Shown piece after piece: positions 55,151 to 64,000 of a DNA stretch of 64,000 nt; position 1 is the stretch's first letter, and each line of letters starts with the position of its first letter. The notes below the pieces were generated by a model. The model searched no databases and was not told where the DNA came from. It saw only the letters and a program-made list of their open reading frames with translations. Origin of the DNA: Caulochytrium protostelioides (lineage: Eukaryota; Chytridiomycota; Caulochytriomycetes; Caulochytriales; Caulochytriaceae). The DNA lies in the NCBI GenBank assembly GCA_003615045.1, contig ML014217.1, forward strand, positions 1 through 64,000. Reading direction: 5' to 3'. Position numbers and translations under genes: made by a program.

Positions 55151-57306
55151 GGGGGCGGACGGAGCGGTCTGGGCGGGAGTCGGGAGGGCCGGCGGCGGGC
55201 AATGAGAGGGGCGAGCAAGGGGGTGCACGTGCAGGGTGGACGTGGGCAAGCAGCAGGAGCAGCAGAGCCGTCGTTGCAGGCGGTGTGCAGCTGGCAAGCA
55301 GCGAGGCAGGCAGCGAGGCAGGCAGCGAGGCTCGTGGGCGGGACGGGAAAGGACGCGTCACGCGGCGGGTGTCCGAGAAAGTCAAAGACCGATCGCGACC
55401 ACGCGTCGATGCCCATCGGCGTGCTGCTTCCGTATCGCCACCCCGTTCGCCATCACGCTTGCCATCGTCCTCATCTCCAGCGATGGATGGACGTCGCGCT
55501 ACGTCGAAGGAGGCCCTCGTCTCGCTGGACATGATGGGTTCATCGCGGAGGCAGCCGCCGGTATGGCGCACGATCTTGGCTCTGAGCGACTCGAGCGAGC
55601 GCTGCTCCGCGCGGAGGGCCAGGCACGTCAGGAGGCGCGCCCACGCGCGATGCCTGTCCGCCGTGGCCGCCTCGACGGCAGTGGGGTCGTTCCGACCGGC
55701 GACGCGATGCCCATCGCCTCCTCACGCGTCGCCACGCCACGCCACACCACGACCCCCCCGTGCCATGCCATGCCGTGCCCTGCGCCGCCCGCTCCCCCTT
55801 CCCTCGCCCGCATCGCGACCACTGAGCACGACGAAGGCACAAGCGCCAAAAGGACAGAGCACCGCGCGCGCGCCTGAGGACGGGACTCACGTCGCGCTCC
55901 AATGACGCGCTCTGGCTCGGCGACAGAACGGCTCGAGGCACAGACGGCGTTGGGCACCGAGAGTATACTCCGCCTGCCGATGCTGCCGATGCCGATGCTG
56001 CCGATGCCGACGCTGCCGAGACCAAAGTTGGTGCTGATACCCCGCCGGTCCTTGGCGCATGCCGTGGCCGCGCACGGACCAGCGTTCGTGGCACGCGCCA
56101 GCTGCTGCGCATGAACGTGCCCAGCCTGCGCCAGGGGGTGAAGGCGCCCAGAGAAAAGGAAGCAGCCAGGCGAAGAATGAAGAACCCGGCACGAAGAGGC
56201 AAGAGAAAGGGGCTGCGGCGGCCCGTCCGCGGTGCTGACCCCCAGCCAGGCCTTCCGGTCCAAAGGGCGTCCGCCGGCCTCGTTGCGAGGGGGATACGCG
56301 CGACGGGATCGGATCCTCGTCGTTGCCTTCGCTGCGTCGCGCAGGGTCGCATCGTCGCTTAAGCGCCCCTCGCCAACAGCGGCCGTGGGCACACTTCAGA
56401 AACGGCCTCCACACTCGCAGGCGACCTGGCGGGCGGGCCGCTGCCTCACGTCCGACGCGCCCTCGCTTCGCCACCACATGCTGTCGCGCCGCGGCCCCCG
56501 TGGCCGGCAGCGCCTAAGTGGTGAGGGGTTTCGTTCGTTAAGTGGGCGTCATGTCGCGCTCTGCAGCAGCAGTCGCAGCAGCAGCAGTAGCGGCGGCGCT
56601 GTTACTACCGCTCGCTGACCAGCCCAACGGCTGTGCATCAACGCGTGATGCCAGCGAGCGCCAGCGTCCACGCCAGGGTCCATACCCGGGCACGGCGGGC
56701 CCACGGCAATGACGTACCAACCGTACATGGCACGGAGCGCACACAGAGGTGGGAGGGCGGCGGGGGTCTGGCGCCTCTTCGCTGACGGCACGCGGCATCA
56801 CCGCGCGGGCCTCCATCAACTCGGTATGTTCCTCCACCCAACCGATGCGCAGTGGCCGCAAGTCCCCGCTCCTTTCTCCCTCGTCACCCCCGTCGCGCAG
56901 AGCAGGTCGAGCAGCACGATACCATCGCGATGGCGAGCGTCCTGCGATTCTGTTTCATGCGTCCGCGATCGGCTTGGGAGGGAGCGATCTGAACCGGCAG
57001 GCGGGACACGAGGGTTGTCGAGTATCATGCAACGATGGCGTCCGCGTCGCCGTAATTGTTCCTCGAGGCCGTGGCAGGCGTCGCGAACGCCCCGGGTTCT
57101 GGGTTCGATACCGGCTGCGAGCGTTCTTTTTTCTTTGCAACGACGCGGCGGATGGATCGGAGTCCCCTCGAGACTGCGGGAGGCTGTGGAGACCCTTGGG
57201 TGGACCCTTGCCGCCCCGCGGGTGCCCCCGCCAATGACCCCGACGCGCGCGAAGCCCCGAGGAAGCCGTCACCGCAGTCACGTAATGCCGTCGCGCGTCC
57301 GTCGGC

Positions 57307-57360
57307 GGCAGCGGCAGCGGCAGCGGCAGCGGCAGCGGCAGCGGCAGCGGCAGCGGCAGC
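57307..57360. repeat. Hexanucleotide repeat (GGCAGC)9
   Basis: Nine perfect hexamers in an intergenic region upstream of transketolase. Confidence 0.9.
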
Positions 57361-57575
57361 GGCGAGGAGGGCGCGCCTGCGAAATGACGCGGTGATCCCC
57401 GCCATCGCGCGCACGCGGACAGCCGCTTGGGCCTCGAGTGGCGCAGGCGGCTTCTCGCGCGGCGTCGTCCCGAAGTCGTCCCGAACGGCGCTCGTCTGAT
57501 CCGGGGTCGAGTGACCGTGTCGCGGGCGCCGCGGATGCCACGGCCGGCGAGCGCGTCGTCCAAGCATCACAAGGT

Positions 57576-57620
57576 GACGCGACGCGACGCGACGCGGCTC
57601 GGCTCGGCTCGGCTTGGCTC
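57576..57620. repeat. Nine pentamers: GACGC x4 then GGCTC x5
   Basis: Two pentameric repeats abut in the same 5-bp register: four GACGC followed by five GGCTC units (one reads GGCTT). Neighbouring units differ in sequence but keep the period. Confidence 0.8.
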
Positions 57621-58072
57621 GGCAGGACCCAGGCCCGACCGGGAGCCGGCGCGGCGCGGCAGACAAGGCGACACGCGGGCGCCAGGATCCTCGGCCTCAG
57701 CGGAGTCGCGGCCTCGGCTGGCCTCGCGTGGCCCCGCCGACGGACGGAGGTGCCTGCGCGCATGCCGAGGAGGGATCGCGTTTGGCGCTGCGTGGAGCGC
57801 GTCATCGCCGTCACTATGTTGAAACGCATCCATCCACAGCAGGTTGCACGTGGAAGGTGACGCGTCGAGCCGGTCACTCTGGTCGCTTGAGCGCGTTGTT
57901 GACGTATGCGCATTCACAATGTCAATGGAGGCTGATTCAGTCGTGTCGTTGCTCTGTTCCGCGCGACATAGTTTGCTCCACACCCAACCGCGCGCTGATC
58001 TGTTTGGTGAGCCCTTTCTGTTCCGTCTTTATCACATTTGTTTCTTTCACCCGATTTGTTGGAGTTGCAGCC

Positions 58073-60237
58073 ATGGCCGCCAACGATATCCACACCAAGT
58101 GCATTGACACGATTCGTGTTCTCGCGGCCGATGTCGTGCAGAAGTCGAACTCGGGTCACCCGGGCATGCCCATGGGCTGCGCGCCGGTCGCTCACGTGCT
58201 CTTCACCGAGCACCTGAACGCCGACCCCAGCCACCCGGCCTGGATCAACCGCGACCGCTTCGTCCTCTCCAACGGCCATGGCTGTGCGCTCCAGTACATC
58301 ATCATGCACCTGCTCGGCTACGCCATCACGATGGATGATCTGAAGCAGTTCCGCCAGGTCGGCAGCAAGTAAGTTGGTCTTGCCAATGCCGGATGCACGC
58401 TGCATGCATGGATCTTCCCCGAACCGACTCCCCGTCATACTCACCACCAACCCGCTGTTACGTGTACTGTTCGATGTGTAGGACCCCGGGCCACCCCGAG
58501 GCGAACCACGGGATCCCCGGCATCGAGGTCACCACCGGCCCACTGGGTCAGGGCATCTCGAACGCCGTGGGTCTGGCGATCGCCGGCCAGCACATGGCCG
58601 CCACGTTTAACAAGCCCGGCTACAGTCTGTTCGACGGCAAGGTGTTCTGCTTCCTCGGCGACGGCTGCATGCAGGAGGGCGTTGCCTCGGAAGCGTGCTC
58701 GCTCGCGGGCCACCTGGGGCTCGGCAACCTCATTGCCATCTACGACGACAACCACATCCAGATCGACGGCGACACCGAGCTTGGTTTCACCGAGGACGTT
58801 GTCGCGCGCTTCAAGTCGTACAACTGGCACACCATCGTTGTCGCCGACGGCGACCACGACCTCGCCGGTATCAGCCAGGCGATCGCGGAGGCCAAGAAGG
58901 TCACCGACAAGCCGACGCTCATCAAGGTCCGCACCACCATCGGCTTCGGCTCGCTCAAGCAGGGCGAGGAGGCCGTCCACGGCGCGGCGCTTGGCGACGC
59001 CGATGTCGCCCAGGTCAAGAAGAAGTTTGGATTCGACCCGGAGGTGAAGTTCCACGTGGACGACGCTGTCTACAAGCACTACCACGACGTCGCCGCCCGC
59101 GGCCGCGCGGCCCGCGAGGCGTGGCAGACCCAGCTCGAACGCTACTCCCAGTCCCACCCGCAGGAGCACGCCGAGCTCTCCCGCCGTCTCGCCCAGAAGC
59201 TGCCCGACGGCTGGGCGGCCAAGCTGCCGACCGTCACTGCTAAGGACGGCGCGATCGCGACGCGCAAGGCCTCCGAGAAGGTGCTCAACGCCATCTGCGA
59301 CGTGCTGCCCGAGATCATCGGCGGCTCGGCGGACCTGACCCCCTCGACGCTCACGCGCTGGAAGTCGGCCGTCGACTTCCAGAAGACGGGCAGCAAGATC
59401 GGCGGCCCGCACGGCCGCTACCTGCGCTTCGGCGTGCGCGAGCACGGCATGATGGCGATCTGCAACGGCATCCACGCGTACGGCGGCCTGATCCCCTTCG
59501 GCTCGACCTTCTTCAACTTTATCAGCTACGGCGCGGGCGCCCTGCGCCTCTCGGCGCTCACGGGCCACCAGGTGCTCTACATCATGACCCACGACTCGAT
59601 CGGCCTCGGCGAGGACGGCCCGACGCACCAGCCGGTCGAGACCCTCGCCCACATGCGCGCGCTGCCCAACCTGCTGACCTTCCGTCCGGCCGACACGAAC
59701 GAAGTCTCGGGCGCCTTCAAGGTCGCCCTCGAGGACCACCACCGCCCGTCCGTCATCTGCCTCTCGCGTCAGAACCTGCCCTCCTTCGACGGCACGTCGA
59801 TCGAGAACACGGCCAAGGGCGCTTACGTGCTGAAGGATGCTGAGGGCGGCGCGCCCGAGGTCATCCTGGTCGCGACCGGCTCTGAGGTCGGCATCGCCGT
59901 CGAGACCGCGGCCAAGCTGACGGATCTGCGCGCGCGTGTCGTGTCCTTCCCGTGCTGGCCCCTCTTCGAGGAGCAGCCGCTCGCCTACCGCACGAGCGTG
60001 TTCCCGGAGGGCGTGCCCGTGCTCTCCATCGAGGCCGCCACCACCGTCGGTTGGGAGCGCTACGCCCACGCCTGCGTCGGCATGACCACGTTCGGCACCT
60101 CGGGCCCCTACAAGGACGTCTACGCCAAGTTCGGCTTCACCGCCGACGTGATTGCCCCCAAGGCTCGCAAGCTCGTCCAGTTCTACCGCGATCAGAACCG
60201 CACGCCGGAGTGGAAGGTCAACCACGTTCAGTTCTAA
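58073..60237 (+). CDS. TKL1: Transketolase, two exons
   Basis: Transketolase is the thiamine-diphosphate enzyme of the non-oxidative pentose phosphate pathway, moving two-carbon units from ketose to aldose phosphates. Exon 1 is 58073-58368 and exon 2 is 58482-60237. The 113-bp intron (GTAAGT..TGTAG) splits a Lys codon and joins VGSK to [10 protein letters not shown]. The protein has 683 residues, against 680 in yeast. Conserved parts: [10 protein letters not shown] near 27-36, SNGHG, GPLGQG, the cofactor motif LGDGCMQEG (GDG at 158-160) with the following DDNHIQIDG, the catalytic Glu region [18 protein letters not shown], and a C-terminal domain ending in WKVNHVQF. It is complete and highly codon-biased (almost only C or G in third position), as expected for strong expression. 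Confidence 0.97.
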
Positions 60238-60787
60238 ACAAGTCAAGCACCGGAACATCACCCGCCCTATCAAATGCATCAGCCCGTTTACCCCCACGAT
60301 TGATATCTAATTTAGTTTTTTTGTAAGTCATGCGTGATGATGTTGCCTTATATTGCCGCTGCTGAGAGGGATCTCGGGGTATGGATCGTCAGGCCGGTGA
60401 TCGTCAGGGCAAGGCTCTCCGCTGGTTCGGCAAGCGCGGCAATCGCCGCCCACCAGCCAACGCCAAAGCCCCTTCCAGGGTTGTCGGAAAAGGGGGGCGG
60501 ATGGACCGGAGTTTGGCCGAACAAGAGGGAAACGCCTTCCCTGGCGGGATGCCGACCAAGACCGCGCGCATCGGCCATCCGCATTGAAAGCGCCGCCGCC
60601 AAGATCCGGGCGCCGGCATGGCTGCCACGGCATCCCCTCCTTCAATGACATCGCGTTGATCCCTCGGTCATGGCGATGCGGCCGACGGGCCGCCGCCGCT
60701 CGAATCTCCGCCGCGTCCGCGACCCGTGCTGCGGCTCCCCTCCTTGCCCACGACCGCCGGCGCGTCGTGCCGCTGCCCGTGACCCTC
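60238..60787. other. Gap between transketolase and the J-protein gene
   Basis: 550 bp hold the transketolase 3' region (an AT-rich stretch at 60299-60330) and the upstream region of the J-protein. No gene is supported. Confidence 0.5.
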
Positions 60788-61864
60788 ATGGATCCTGCCG
60801 ATGGGGACACCGACGTGTACGCGCTGCTCGGCGTGCCGGCCGGTGCGCCGCTCGCCGACATCGAGCGCGCGTTCCGCCGGCTGAGCCTGACGGCGCACCC
60901 GGACAAGCTTCCGCCCACGGCGTCGGCGGCCGCCCGCGCCGTCGCCACCGACCGCTTCCAGCGCTACGCCGCGGCGGTCGCCCTCTTCCGCAACCCGCAG
61001 GCCCGTGCGACCTATGACGCCGCGTATACCCGCTCGCGGGCCGCGGCGCAGGCCGCGGCGGAGGCCGGGGCCGCCTCGGATGCGCTACGCCAGCAGCAGC
61101 GCGCCGAGCTCTTCGCGCGCGAGCAGGCCGCCGACGCGGCGCTCGCCGCCTCGCGCCGCCGTGCCGAGCGCGAGCGCGTGATCGCCCTGCTGCGCCACGA
61201 AGGCGCTCAGCGCGTGCGAGCGCTCCGTGATGCCCGTGCCGCGGCACGTCTGCAGCAGCTGCAGCAGCAGCTGCTGCTGCAGCAGCAGGCGCGATCGGCG
61301 ACGCCGACGCCCGCGGTTCCGCCGTCGCTAGCGCCCTCGCCGGCACCAACCACGGAGAAGGCAACGGTGGCGCTCCATCTGCGATGGAAAGTGAAGCACG
61401 AGCCAGAGGGGCTGTCGGACGCTGCGATCGAGCAGCGTGTCGCGAAGGCGCTGGCGGCGGCATCGTCCCGGCGGCTCCGGAGGTGGCACGTGGTCGGCGT
61501 GATGCGGGTCGACCGGCCGGACCGGCTCGACCGCCCGGCCGCTATGGTGCGCCTGGTGCCGCCGCCTTTCATGGCCTCGGACGCCGACACGGCCGAGGCG
61601 CTCGCGGACGCCGTGCAGCGCGCGCAGCCCAAATGGCTCGTGGCCGTCGCGCGCGCCGACACGGCCGCCACGCCGCCACCCGTGGTGCCACCGGCTGGTG
61701 TGCCTCCCGCTGACACCCCACCCCCTGACGTGCCCACCACGCCGGCGGCGCGGACGCAGGCCAAGTATACGGATCCGGCGCCGCCGCTCCCGACTGATGT
61801 CCAGTATGAGCTGGATCCGGCGTACGAGGCGAGGATCCTCGCCGAAATGATGACACGCTCATAG
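60788..61864 (+). CDS. DNAJC17/Cwf23-like J-domain protein
   Basis: Start at 60788 (MDPADGDTDVYALLGV) puts the J domain at the N-terminus as in relatives; the frame is open upstream to 60584. The protein has 358 residues. The J domain (9-80) has the Hsp70-activating HPD at 37-39 and a typical helix IV ending in RATYDAAY. A coiled coil rich in Ala, Arg and Gln follows (80-165, including a Gln/Leu stretch). Then comes an RRM-like segment beginning VALHLRWKVKHEPEGLSDA. J domain plus coiled coil plus RRM-like fold is the DNAJC17/yeast Cwf23 layout, linked to the spliceosome. The RRM is divergent, so the spliceosome role is inferred. It is convergent with the fructose-bisphosphatase gene 155 bp away. 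Confidence 0.85.
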   Translation: MDPADGDTDVYALLGVPAGAPLADIERAFRRLSLTAHPDKLPPTASAAARAVATDRFQRYAAAVALFRNPQARATYDAAYTRSRAAAQAAAEAGAASDALRQQQRAELFAREQAADAALAASRRRAERERVIALLRHEGAQRVRALRDARAAARLQQLQQQLLLQQQARSATPTPAVPPSLAPSPAPTTEKATVALHLRWKVKHEPEGLSDAAIEQRVAKALAAASSRRLRRWHVVGVMRVDRPDRLDRPAAMVRLVPPPFMASDADTAEALADAVQRAQPKWLVAVARADTAATPPPVVPPAGVPPADTPPPDVPTTPAARTQAKYTDPAPPLPTDVQYELDPAYEARILAEMMTRS

Positions 61865-62019
61865 CACGACTCCACAGGGGTCGCCCCTTGCATACGACGC
61901 TGGGCGTCGTCACGTCGCCTGCCTTCTTTTTTTTCCAAAACCGATGACCATCGCGTCGTGCGAGCTTATCAGCGTATTTTATGAGTCGTCGTATTATGGT
62001 GGGTAATTCGACGAGACGA

Positions 62020-63039
62020 TCACATCAGCTCGGCATAGAGTTGCTCGATGCGCTCGACTTCCGCTTTGGTGCCGAGATAGATGCGGGATCGCGCGTGGAT
62101 CTGCGAAGGCACGATGTCGAGCATGCGGGTGCGCCCGTCGGTGGCGGCGCCGCCCGCATGCTCGACCAGAAACGCCATGGGGAAGCACTCGTACAGGATG
62201 CGGAGCTTCGCGCCTGGGTATAGAAAGATGCCGCCGTAGAGCAGCGTGCGGTGCATGTCGGCGACCATCGAGCCCACATAGCGCGCCGTATACGGCTTCC
62301 AGCCGGCGGGGGCGCCCTCCTTCGGCGGATACCGGATGTCGTGAAGATAGGTCGTGATAGCCTTGTCGAACGTGGCGCAGTTGCCCTCGTTGATCGAGTA
62401 GATGTTCTTATGGCCAATCTGGATGTTACGGTGCGTGAGCAGGAACTCGCCGAGGTTGGGGTCGAGCGTATACCCGTTGACTGGGCAGCCCTGGGTGGTG
62501 TACACGAGCACCGTCGACGAGCCGTACATGCAGTAGCCGGCGGCGATCATCTCGGAGCCGGGGCGCAGCACGTCCTTGAGCGTCGGATTAGCAATGTCCT
62601 TCACGGCGTAGATGCCGAAGATAGTGCCGACGGCGACGCCGCAGTCGATGTTGGACGACCCATCGAGCGGGTCGAAGCACACGCAGTAGCTGCCGCGCTC
62701 GTCGCCGGAGACAAATAGCGCGTCCTCGTCCTCCTCCGAGACGAGCAGGCACGTGCGGCCGGACCCCCGGAGCAGGTTGATCATGATCTCATTGCTCAGC
62801 ACATCGAGCTTCTGCTGCTGCTCGGCCTGGACGTTCGTGGTGCCCGCGACGCCGACGACCTTGAGCAGCTCGGCCTTGCGCACGACGTTGCTCACCCATT
62901 TGCACGCCGAGGCGATCGCCGTCAGCAGCAGCGACAGGTCGCCCGTGCTGCCCTTGTGCGCGCGCTGCTGCTCCAGGATATGCTGCGTGACCGTCGTGAT
63001 ATCGGTGCGCGTGTCCGCGCTTTCCGTCGGGTGCGACAT
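62020..63039 (-). CDS. FBP1: Fructose-1,6-bisphosphatase
   Basis: This is the gluconeogenic enzyme that removes the 1-phosphate from fructose 1,6-bisphosphate. Start at 63039 (MSHPTESADT) gives 339 residues; yeast Fbp1 has 348, and the longer frame upstream has no family match. Motifs: VSEEDED (100-106) and DPLDGSSN (123-130) bind catalytic metals; YTARYVGSMVADMHRTLLYGG and GAKLRILYECFPMAFLVEHAGG contain substrate-binding residues, including the Lys/Arg of the KLR stretch; DIVPSQIHARSRIYLG is the C-terminal signature. The sequence is complete. Near the start the peptide lacks the N-terminal proline known in yeast Fbp1 as a glucose-induced degradation signal (N-terminus is MSHP), although Pro4 is close. 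Confidence 0.96.
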   Translation of the reverse strand: MSHPTESADTRTDITTVTQHILEQQRAHKGSTGDLSLLLTAIASACKWVSNVVRKAELLKVVGVAGTTNVQAEQQQKLDVLSNEIMINLLRGSGRTCLLVSEEDEDALFVSGDERGSYCVCFDPLDGSSNIDCGVAVGTIFGIYAVKDIANPTLKDVLRPGSEMIAAGYCMYGSSTVLVYTTQGCPVNGYTLDPNLGEFLLTHRNIQIGHKNIYSINEGNCATFDKAITTYLHDIRYPPKEGAPAGWKPYTARYVGSMVADMHRTLLYGGIFLYPGAKLRILYECFPMAFLVEHAGGAATDGRTRMLDIVPSQIHARSRIYLGTKAEVERIEQLYAELM

Positions 63040-63804
63040 CCTGCGTGTGGGCGGCACGTGGTGTTGTGAATCGCTCGGGAACGGGATCGGCACGGCGAGA
63101 TGAATATGGATGTGAGGGGTCGGATGAGAATGGCCGCGAACAAGATCAGAACCATGGGGACGGATGAAGCGATGAAGCATCACGGAGCAGCGGTCCAGCT
63201 CCGGACCATCCTCGGCCATCAGATCGCCCTTTTCGCCGCTCTTGATCTCCGGCGCGTCGCCATCTATATAGCAACCCCATTGCATCGAACGATCTTACGA
63301 GAGAATCCGGCGTGGTCCCGTCGAGGCCAAGCCTCTGGAGTTGGGCCTGAGCCAGAGTCTGTCACCGGTGCACACAGCTCCTTCAGGGATCACTTACTCC
63401 TCCCCTCGCTCCCCCAACCTCCTGGTCGCGGCAGCACCCAGAAGGCTCCTTGGACAATGCCAACCCGAGGCCGGACCCGTGCTGCGCCACCCTGGATGTC
63501 GCCCGGAACCTGACCGGAGCCGAGACGACGCCAGGACCAGGCGATCGCCCCTGTCGGTCACGTGCCGCGCGGCCCAGGACGGCGCCGAGGCGCCACGGTG
63601 AGGGAAGACCCCGCGGTGCGCCTCGGACGAACCCGTGAACCGCGGGCGCCCGCCAGGCCGGTCGCCCCCCGAAAGGGCTAAAGAGAGCGCCGCGCTGAGG
63701 ATCGTCGCCGCCTCACGTGACCTCGTTTTTCTATTTTTCGATGTTACCAATTTGTTTAACGATGCTCGAGACAGGCCCTCCTTGGAGACGACCCTACGCG
63801 CAGG
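63040..63804. other. FBP1 upstream region and unassigned sequence
   Basis: The first 250 bp are FBP1 leader and promoter. The rest is GC-rich without a domain-bearing frame, and becomes AT-richer at 63.72-63.78 kb before the Fanzor-type element. Confidence 0.5.
63264..63271 (-). promoter_or_regulatory. Possible TATA element of FBP1
   Basis: The palindrome CTATATAG lies 225 bp upstream of the FBP1 start codon in GC-rich surroundings. This call is positional only. Confidence 0.3.
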
Positions 63805-63863
63805 CCATGCCCTCCGTGGTGCCCCAGGGGTTCCCCACCGAGAGAGTAGTGCATGGAGGGCAT
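63805..63863 (-). ncRNA. Candidate omega-RNA-like 3' hairpin of Fanzor copy D
   Basis: It starts 5 bp after the stop codon of copy D. On the minus strand ATGCCCTCC is followed by a loop containing GGGGAACCCCTGGGG, then GGAGGGCATGG; the arms are perfectly complementary. Primary sequence (GGGGAACCCC, GGGG, GAGGGCATGG) and position match the structure after copy A. A role as guide-RNA scaffold or element end is inferred. Confidence 0.45.
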
Positions 63864-63868
63864 TTGGT

Positions 63869-64000
63869 TCATCGGATGGGCTTCCCGACCTTGGGCTGCA
63901 GCGGCGCTTGCCCGGGGTTGCGGCACAGCGCCGCCAGGCCTGACCAGCGTCGGATGTTCAGGGCAACATTGAGGTCGCGGTCCACATATGTACCGTTGAT
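63869..64000 (-). CDS. Fanzor-type (eukaryotic TnpB) nuclease, C-terminal end, partial at right edge (copy D)
   Basis: Only the last 43 codons are in the window. They contain RuvC-III, YVDRDLNVALNIRRW, with the Asp of the catalytic triad. The tail ALCRNPGQAPLQPKVGKPIR aligns with copy A's ALCRIPGKTRLESKIGKVIR. The visible part has no stop or frameshift, unlike copies A to C, so the gene may be intact beyond the edge. Known for the family: RNA-guided DNA nuclease of the TnpB/Cas12 lineage carried by eukaryotic DNA transposons. It is followed by the hairpin at 63805-63863. Confidence 0.7.
   Translation of the reverse strand: MNGTYVDRDLNVALNIRRWSGLAALCRNPGQAPLQPKVGKPIR

Larger units (their letters stand above)
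55151..58072. other. 2.9-kb divergent gap between SCAI and transketolase
   Basis: This contains several minisatellites: a 12-bp CAGCGAGGCAGG repeat (55299-55330), GATGCTGCC-type repeats (55978-56020), and the two arrays listed separately. All long frames here are compositionally biased and overlap others. Just before the transketolase ATG, a GTGAGC..TTGCAG pair (about 58004-58070) could be a 5'-leader intron. I see no supportable gene. Confidence 0.5.

Noticed and set aside
58441-60297. 618-codon open frame antisense to transketolase
   Set aside because: It mirrors the strong C/G third-position bias of transketolase, crosses its intron and has no domain.

Overview
The window is eukaryotic nuclear DNA that is very GC-rich in its genes. 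Genes are dense, lie on both strands, and have few introns. Five introns in four genes can be placed by reading-frame continuity across GT..AG borders, and all five donors read GTAAGT or GTAAGC. The proteins point to a fungus: a HAL4/SAT4-type kinase, a BRE4-type aromatic-acid exporter-like protein, SAGA subunit Spt7 and a Gtr2/RagC GTPase. A probable centriolar LRR/coiled-coil protein (LRRCC1/VFL1 type), SCAI and Fanzor-type elements suggest an early-diverging zoosporic lineage, such as a GC-rich chytrid. That placement is inference.

Layout, left to right. A secreted VWA-domain protein (minus) runs off the left edge. A HAL4-like kinase (minus, 3.4-5.6 kb) follows. A 3 kb gap then carries an array of seven CACGTG palindromes on a 7-bp repeat grid. 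A very large FUSC/ArAE membrane protein (plus, 8.6-15.4 kb) converges on a 1151-codon disordered frame (minus, 15.6-19.0 kb). Next come a long-chain acyl-CoA synthetase (minus, 20.4-22.5 kb) and the NEDD8 E2 Ubc12 (minus, 24.5-25.1 kb). The stretch from about 25.9 to 28.9 kb is a graveyard of Fanzor-type (eukaryotic TnpB) DNA-transposon copies. It is followed by RagC/Gtr2 with enormous polyglutamine (plus), EMC3 (minus, two exons), the LRR/coiled-coil protein (minus, 35.5-40.2 kb) and Spt7 (plus, 40.9-45.0 kb). Then come a single-pass membrane SH3 protein (plus), GINS subunit Sld5 (minus), a UBE2L3-type E2 (minus), SCAI (minus, three exons), transketolase (plus, two exons), a DNAJC17-like J protein (plus) and fructose-1,6-bisphosphatase (minus). 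The 3' end of another Fanzor-type copy, still open, sits at the right edge.

Most genes are unrelated housekeeping or regulatory genes, and I see no pathway cluster. Transketolase and fructose-1,6-bisphosphatase both handle sugar phosphates, and Ubc12 and the UBE2L3-like enzyme both belong to ubiquitin-type conjugation, but they need not be co-regulated.

The most interesting signal is the Fanzor family. The window holds four copies or fragments. The largest broken copy keeps acidic residues at all three RuvC positions. Two copies share, just after the stop codon, a GC-rich hairpin with one compensatory base-pair change. That is the place expected for a guide-RNA (omega-RNA) scaffold.

Gaps are filled with short minisatellites of 4-12 bp units. 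Long open frames in gaps and antisense to genes are expected from the GC-rich codon use, and I have left them out.
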